Origin: Chitinophagaceae bacterium UBA2375
GTDB taxonomy: Bacteria > Bacteroidota > Bacteroidia > Chitinophagales > Chitinophagaceae
Direction of reading: 5' to 3'
DNA: 64,000 bases
Assembly: GCA_002343985.1 (NCBI GenBank)
Contig: DDTB01000032.1
Location: forward strand, 1-64,000
Positions 59,527 through 64,000 of this stretch are shown here, piece after piece (the stretch's first letter is position 1; each line of letters begins with the position of its first letter). The notes under the pieces were generated by a model. That model had not been told where the DNA came from. It saw only the letters and a list, made by a program, of their open reading frames with translations, and searched no databases. A program made the translations under genes and the position numbers.

Positions 59527-60003
59527 TCAATCTTCTTTCCGGATGCGTGTAGGCACGAGGTAAAGGGGGATGTCGGAATCGTGTATCAGTTTCTTTGTGA
59601 CACTCCCGGTTAATATTTTCTCGAAAGCGCTCCTACTATGTGTACCAATCGCGATAAGGTCAACGGATTCTTCACGGGCGGTTTCCAAAATGGCATCCGC
59701 AAAATCACCATCCAATACCCGGATATCAATGGAGGGGTCGCCTAAATGGTCCCTGGTGGATTCCAGGAATTGTTGAGCGGATTTTCGGAGTTCTTCAAAC
59801 TCAACAGGTTGCAGCATATCTACAGGAGGAAATCCTGAGAACCCCATCACCGGTGAATAATCCAGCGGGATGTAGTTGGCTAATTCCGCCATGACATGAA
59901 CAATCAGCACTTTGGCGCCGGCTGATTTTGCAAGTGCATAACTGGTTTCTGCAATTTTTTCGGCACTTGGATCGTAATCCAGCGCGATCAGCATTTTTTT
60001 CAT
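59527..60003 (-). CDS. Single-domain universal stress protein
   Basis: Read from the ATG at 60003 (MKKMLIALDYDPSAEKIAET), 158 residues; the in-frame ATG at 60060 would put 19 residues coded by an inverted repeat in front of it. The C-terminal motif is GTHSRSAFEKILTGSVTKKL, where the second Gly of the G-2X-G-9X-GS ATP site is replaced by Ser, so ATP binding may be weakened. The start codon is six bases after the large hairpin at 60009-60082. Convergent with DUF1501. Confidence 0.85.
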   Translation of the reverse strand: MKKMLIALDYDPSAEKIAETSYALAKSAGAKVLIVHVMAELANYIPLDYSPVMGFSGFPPVDMLQPVEFEELRKSAQQFLESTRDHLGDPSIDIRVLDGDFADAILETAREESVDLIAIGTHSRSAFEKILTGSVTKKLIHDSDIPLYLVPTRIRKED

Positions 60004-60008
60004 GTTGA

Positions 60009-60082
60009 GGGGCTTTACAACTGCCCATGGAAAGTTACTAAAACCTTTCAGTATTTCCATGGGCAGTCGCCGGTAAAGCCCC
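60009..60082. repeat. Three-tier inverted repeat before the universal stress gene
   Basis: Outer arms GGGGCTTTAC/GTAAAGCCCC (60009-60018 and 60073-60082), then a 1-versus-5-base bulge, then a perfect 14-base middle stem ACTGCCCATGGAAA/TTTCCATGGGCAGT (60020-60033 and 60054-60067), then an inner loop that can itself pair (TACTGAAA/TTTTAGTA). It fills nearly the whole gap between the T9SS cargo gene (ends 60093) and the Usp ATG (60003). On the minus strand no T tract follows, so it is not a normal terminator for the cargo gene; on the plus strand a T-rich stretch follows at 60085-60094. Confidence 0.9.
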
Positions 60083-60092
60083 GGTTTCTTTT

Positions 60093-63000
60093 TTACCTGA
60101 ACATCATGCGCAGGCTGTATGATGTTTTTCCGTCATGACCGGTCAATCGGATGATATAAAACCCTTTTTGCAATTGCCCCGGCCTGGTCAGCATCAATTG
60201 AGATAATCCATTGGCAGCAACCCTTTCGCGGTGAACCAGTTGTTGTTGAGCCGAGAAATAATCAATGGTAAACCCTGACTCATTGATTTCAGGAAGTACC
60301 ACCTGGTACTTGTCGGTAGCCGGGTTAGGATAAGCAACCAATTCTGCTTGCCCTGCATCCGCACTCAATGCCACCTGGTTGCTGTATGAAACCTTTCCGT
60401 TCGTTTTTATGATTTTCAACCTGTAATATGTGACGCCCTTTTCCGGTTGATGCTCTGTGAGCCGCATATATCCATTGCTTCGTAAAGGTTGTGCCTGTAC
60501 TTTGCTGAAAACGCCAGTTATGTTTCTCCGTTCAAGCTCAAATCGTGTATTCGTTTCCGTTATATCTTCCCTCCAGGTCAGAATATGTTTTCCCTTGTCT
60601 TCAACACCCCGTAGTGTGTAGCCTTCATAACTGAGCACCTGGTGGCACATACCATTCAGGTTGAACCGGTAAATGCGTTTGATGCAACCCGCGTTCACAT
60701 TCAAATAACATACATAAATGCCCGTATCTGCTGCCTGCAGCATAGGAATATGCACGCTGGCGCCGGCGCCGACAAAAACAGAATCAGGCGCGGTCAAACT
60801 GTCTTTCCTGTACCAGGCATACGTAGCTGTATATATAGAGTCAACCGACAGGGTGGTGGAATCCTGGAAGCAGTTGCTGGTGGCGATGATACCGGTATTC
60901 GCCAGCGGCAGGATGCTGGCATCACCCAAAGTTGCATTGCCACAGGCATCGATGGCACGTAACCTGATCAGGGAGTAAGTAGACCCATTGTTGATATTGA
61001 AAATCGGGCTTGCCTGTTGTCCGCTTATGATGGAAGGTGTGGATGGAACGGATCCGATGATTTCATACATGAAAGGGCCAACGCCATTTGATGCGACGGC
61101 GCCTACGCTGAATCCGTTTGAATCGCACTGGTATGCTGTGGAACGGTCAAGGTTCGGGAACCTGTATGTGCCAATGCTCACCGTATCATACACATAGCGG
61201 CTGCAATCACTTGGTTTGTACCGGACAATATACACGCCCGGGCCAAGGTCCTGGAATTGCGCGTTGTTGCCATTCACCACATTCGGCGATAATGGTGTGT
61301 TGTAACTGACGCCATTTTTTTTGATGATGCGAACAGTAACCTGTCCCATATTGGATAAAGTGTTTGTCTTTATATGCCCTGAACCGTTAGGCCAGAGGCC
61401 GCTCGGGCAACGGGGTATCACGGACGCCGAATGATTGATGTAGCTGGGGGTAACGCGTGCCAGGCTGCTATCGGAATTTCCGCAGGCATCAGTTGCCACA
61501 ATTTTATACCGTTCGCCGGATGCGAGTCCCGGTAAGCTGTCTACCTGGAAATTGTTTTGATTGGCAGTCAGTTGCCGAACCAGGCTGCCATCCGGCCTGT
61601 AGATCCTGATGCTGGCAGGAAGCACCGAACCACCCATACTGATATTCAGGTATGCGTAACCGTAAGAGCAGGATGAACGGGCATCCACGGTAATGTCAAC
61701 AGGCGTTGGCCTCCTGCTGAAGCACCGCACAATTACCGTATCATAACAATCCGTGGTGATCCTGATGCAATAGTTACCATAAGGGATATTGGCAAATACA
61801 CCGCTGTTATTGCAACTGATTTGTACATTCCTGTTATCGAACAGGCAAAACCTCGGGTTGGTTAAATTTTCCAACCGGGTGATGGTAGCCGTAAAACCTG
61901 TACAGGTGCTGTTGCCAATTGAAACATTGGCGCCAACAGATGGTATGGGGCCGCGGACCGTTACGCATCGTTGCATCACGGTGTCCGGGCAAACCAGGGT
62001 TGCCCTTACACAGTATGTTCCAAATGGTATATCATCAAATACTCCTGTGTTGTTACAGGTTACTACCGTGCCTGATGCATCGTACAGGCAATATTCCTCA
62101 ACATTTTGCCCGCTGGTAGCTGTTATGCTGAAAGTTCCGCAGCGTTGATTGCTGGTTCGTATCTGGAGGTCGTTGTTAAATTGTGGCCCGGCCTGGTTGA
62201 TGCATGCGCTCAAGGTAATATCAAAGCAACTGTCATACACCGTTACACAGTAACTGCCATAAGGCTGATCATTGAAGATGCCTGTATTATTGCATGTGAT
62301 GATGTTTCCATTACTGTCTGTCAGGCAGTAAAGCGGGTTTGATAAGCTGTCTGCTGATACAATGATATCAAACTGGTCACATTCCATATTAGCCGGTATC
62401 AATGCATGAAGCACAGGTGTTGGAGGCGCGGCGGAGAAGCAACGGATGATGCTGGTGTCCCTGCAGCCATCCTGCATCCTGATGCAATATTGGCCATATG
62501 GAAGGTTGGTGAATACGCCGGAATTATTGCAATCCAGCACTGAACCGCTGGAATCGAGCAGGCAAAATTCAGGGTCAGTCAAGCCTACATGGTTTGTGGT
62601 TGATGCCGTGAAAGTGCTGCAGGCTTTGTTGCGTATGTTTACTTGAGCGCCAATGGAAACCGGCGGGGCCGAAGCGGAGAAGCACCTCCTGATGGTAGTA
62701 TCTGAACAGGCATCGTATGCGGTTATGCAATAACTGCCGTAAGGTAAGCCTGTGAACTGACCGGTACTGTTACAGGATACCTGGTTTCCCTGCGCGTCAT
62801 ATAAGCAGAATTGCGGGTTGAAAAAATTCTGGATGCCTGTAACAGCCGCGTTAAAGCGGTCGCAGCGGAAATTACTTGTTTGCACCTGGTTGGCTACAGA
62901 TGCAGTAAAGGATACGGACGTGCTGCCTGTTTTAATGATGCCGCACGCGTCTTTAGCGACCACCTGGAACTGGGAATGGCCTGCAAGGCTGAAAGTAAAC

Positions 63001-63746
63001 ACCGGGTTGGATGACCAGATGGTGTCGCCCGGGAAACGAACGATGCCATACATGAAACCGGGTATGCCGCCTGACGTACTGATATTGCCGCGGCTATCGG
63101 TAACGCGTATGTGCCCGCTGGCCTGGTCGCATGAATTTTGTGTAAAAGGATAGGCTTCGATGCGCCATGTATAGTTGTTTACGGTGATTTGCCTTGTTTG
63201 AATGCCACCGCAGGAATCGGTCATGCGGATGGTATAATTGCCCGCTACCAGGTTATTAAATACACCGGTGCTATTGCTGGTACCGATGCCCATGGGAGAT
63301 GGGGATACGATGCTGTACGTAAATGGTGCCCTGCCAAATTGCTGGCCGGTAACTGTGATGTTGCCATTGTTGCCCATATCACAACTCACATCTGTTTTAA
63401 TCAGCGAAAACCGCGGGTCCTGGTAAGAGCCAGGGATAACGATATTATCGATGGTGCGTGTGCAATTGCTGATGATATCCTGTACAATGACCGAATAGGT
63501 CCCTGCAGATAAACCGGTGATGGAATCGAGTGAGGTGAAATTTGTAGTGACAGGCCCGATGGTTTTGTACTTGTAATTGCCCGATCCGCCGTTAGCCGTG
63601 ATTTTAATGGAACCGGTGGCCGCGCACCTTGATTCGTAAGGCCTGCAGGAAGCTTGCAGGAGATTGCAATTACTAGTTTGGCTTTTTGCTGCGCTGATGG
63701 CTAAAGTAGATGCCATGAGCAATGTTTTCAGGTAGATGTGTTTCAT
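60093..63746 (-). CDS. Large Cys-rich secreted protein with SprB-like and T9SS type A sorting domains
   Basis: A 1217-residue exported protein (signal MKHIYLKTLLMASTLAISAAKSQ). An N-terminal SprB-like repeat is seen in GSIKITANGGSGNYKYKTIG..GLSAGTYSVIVQD. Several further 60-100 residue beta domains follow. Residues about 280-690 hold five Cys-rich repeats (see separate entry). The C-terminus carries a type A T9SS sorting domain (ELVAYPNPATDKYQVVLPEIN to the end, with KGFYIIRLTGHDGK). The protein is therefore predicted to be exported by T9SS and fixed to or released from the cell surface. An adhesion or matrix role is inference. No other T9SS component besides the PorW/SprE-like gene is in the window. 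Confidence 0.85.
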   Translation of the reverse strand: MKHIYLKTLLMASTLAISAAKSQTSNCNLLQASCRPYESRCAATGSIKITANGGSGNYKYKTIGPVTTNFTSLDSITGLSAGTYSVIVQDIISNCTRTIDNIVIPGSYQDPRFSLIKTDVSCDMGNNGNITVTGQQFGRAPFTYSIVSPSPMGIGTSNSTGVFNNLVAGNYTIRMTDSCGGIQTRQITVNNYTWRIEAYPFTQNSCDQASGHIRVTDSRGNISTSGGIPGFMYGIVRFPGDTIWSSNPVFTFSLAGHSQFQVVAKDACGIIKTGSTSVSFTASVANQVQTSNFRCDRFNAAVTGIQNFFNPQFCLYDAQGNQVSCNSTGQFTGLPYGSYCITAYDACSDTTIRRCFSASAPPVSIGAQVNIRNKACSTFTASTTNHVGLTDPEFCLLDSSGSVLDCNNSGVFTNLPYGQYCIRMQDGCRDTSIIRCFSAAPPTPVLHALIPANMECDQFDIIVSADSLSNPLYCLTDSNGNIITCNNTGIFNDQPYGSYCVTVYDSCFDITLSACINQAGPQFNNDLQIRTSNQRCGTFSITATSGQNVEEYCLYDASGTVVTCNNTGVFDDIPFGTYCVRATLVCPDTVMQRCVTVRGPIPSVGANVSIGNSTCTGFTATITRLENLTNPRFCLFDNRNVQISCNNSGVFANIPYGNYCIRITTDCYDTVIVRCFSRRPTPVDITVDARSSCSYGYAYLNISMGGSVLPASIRIYRPDGSLVRQLTANQNNFQVDSLPGLASGERYKIVATDACGNSDSSLARVTPSYINHSASVIPRCPSGLWPNGSGHIKTNTLSNMGQVTVRIIKKNGVSYNTPLSPNVVNGNNAQFQDLGPGVYIVRYKPSDCSRYVYDTVSIGTYRFPNLDRSTAYQCDSNGFSVGAVASNGVGPFMYEIIGSVPSTPSIISGQQASPIFNINNGSTYSLIRLRAIDACGNATLGDASILPLANTGIIATSNCFQDSTTLSVDSIYTATYAWYRKDSLTAPDSVFVGAGASVHIPMLQAADTGIYVCYLNVNAGCIKRIYRFNLNGMCHQVLSYEGYTLRGVEDKGKHILTWREDITETNTRFELERRNITGVFSKVQAQPLRSNGYMRLTEHQPEKGVTYYRLKIIKTNGKVSYSNQVALSADAGQAELVAYPNPATDKYQVVLPEINESGFTIDYFSAQQQLVHRERVAANGLSQLMLTRPGQLQKGFYIIRLTGHDGKTSYSLRMMFR
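61690..62900 (-). repeat. Five tandem about 80-residue Cys-rich repeats
   Basis: The motif PYGxYC or PFGxYC recurs at 62728, 62485, 62248, 62010 and 61768 (coordinates of its 3' end on the plus strand), a spacing of 237-243 bases. Each unit has about six Cys in the order C..C(L/N)..CNN..G.F..P(Y/F)G.YC..C.DT...RC. The DNA is diverged, so the units are old. Confidence 0.85.
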
Positions 63747-64000
63747 AGGCTTGGGGTTAACCGGGATATGCCCGACAGCAGCATCGTAAAACTACCATAA
63801 CGGCCGTCAACTGGTTATTCCGGGTGGTTAGCAATGATTCCGCCGGGGCGGTCATTTAGTCTGACAACGATGAAGGATATCGTTTAGTATGTGTGATGAA
63901 AGATTTTTTTTAACAATTGCCAAAATCAATGTGGATAAGGGTTTTGGCGATTTTTGTCCTACGTGGTTGTACGATATCCATGCAGCTTAATCATCAAGTG
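63747..64000. other. Gene-free stretch at the window end
   Basis: 254 bases with no supported gene. It holds an 11-base inverted repeat AATTGCCAAAA/TTTTGGCGATT (63915-63925 and 63942-63952) whose loop contains TGTGGATAA, the complement of the DnaA box TTATCCACA (63930-63938). A TAGTTTTA near-match to the -7 box lies on the minus strand at 63794-63787, about 40 bases before the T9SS cargo gene. No complete promoter was recognised. Confidence 0.6.

Noticed and set aside
60004..60060. Longer N-terminus for the single-domain universal stress protein (ATG at 60060)
   Set aside because: The extra 19 residues are coded by the inverted repeat, and Usp proteins start right before the MLIALDY strand.
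1..64000. Search for CRISPR arrays, insertion sequences, prophage genes and restriction or toxin-antitoxin systems
   Set aside because: No spaced direct repeats of CRISPR type, transposase, integrase, phage structural gene or recognisable defence gene was seen, apart from the small GIY-YIG protein.

Overview
The window looks like a chromosomal segment of a Bacteroidota bacterium, most likely from the Chitinophagaceae/Sphingobacteriia side. The evidence is a type IX secretion (T9SS) protein of the PorW/SprE type, a secreted protein with a C-terminal T9SS sorting domain, a Porin_10-type outer-membrane protein, an HYC_CC_PP family protein, bacillithiol genes, a DUF1800/DUF1501 pair, and many upstream regions carrying the Bacteroidota -7 element TAnnTTTG with little sign of Shine-Dalgarno sequences. 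Coding density is high: no gene-free stretch exceeds 300 bases. I see no insertion sequence, prophage, CRISPR array or rRNA.

Layout. 1-3 kb: 5'-truncated tRNA-Leu(TAA), its terminator and a GIY-YIG gene starting directly behind it, a VOC protein, then a minus-strand block (SprT-like protease, AtpI-like and AtpZ-like proteins, bactofilin, one-TM coiled-coil protein). 3-8.5 kb: PorW/SprE-like TPR protein and a class A penicillin-binding protein, stop against start. 8.5-15 kb: acetyltransferase, sucC, putative porin, then a metal-handling group (HYC_CC_PP, two HMA proteins, a beta-barrel protein). 15-18.2 kb: an uncharacterised cassette of an amidotransferase-like protein, an ATP-grasp-like ligase and a helical protein with a CHAD-like motif. 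18.3-26 kb: rimO, bshC, a multi-TM protein and two M16 peptidase-family genes. 26-33.3 kb: purE and purK, separated by a complete TolC/RND/adaptor efflux operon. 33.5-43.7 kb: hppD, L,D-transpeptidase, lysC, fbp, ABC ATPase, FKBP isomerase, DinB/YfiT-type protein, NUDIX, folC, TonB-like protein, yggS. 43.7-52 kb: acyl-CoA dehydrogenase, CDF transporter, methyltransferase, VIT1-type transporter, rocD, ispE, bifunctional nuclease family protein, etfA/etfB. 52-64 kb: TPR protein, tilS, rhomboid protease, rlmH, CDGSH protein, two universal stress proteins flanking DUF1800/DUF1501, and a 1217-residue Cys-rich T9SS cargo protein.

Functional links. EtfAB would take electrons from acyl-CoA dehydrogenases such as the one at 43.7 kb. 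PurK and PurE catalyse consecutive purine steps. BshC makes bacillithiol and the DinB/YfiT-type protein may use it. The PorW/SprE-like protein belongs to the system that would export the 60-63.7 kb protein. The HYC_CC_PP/HMA group, CDF and VIT1-type transporters all point to transition-metal handling.

Most worth a second look: the tRNA-Leu/GIY-YIG read-in arrangement, the 15-18.2 kb ligase cassette, a three-tier inverted repeat of 74 bases just before the start codon of the universal stress protein at 59.5-60 kb, and the five Cys-rich repeats in the T9SS cargo protein. All assignments come from reading the sequence and known family motifs; no database search was run.
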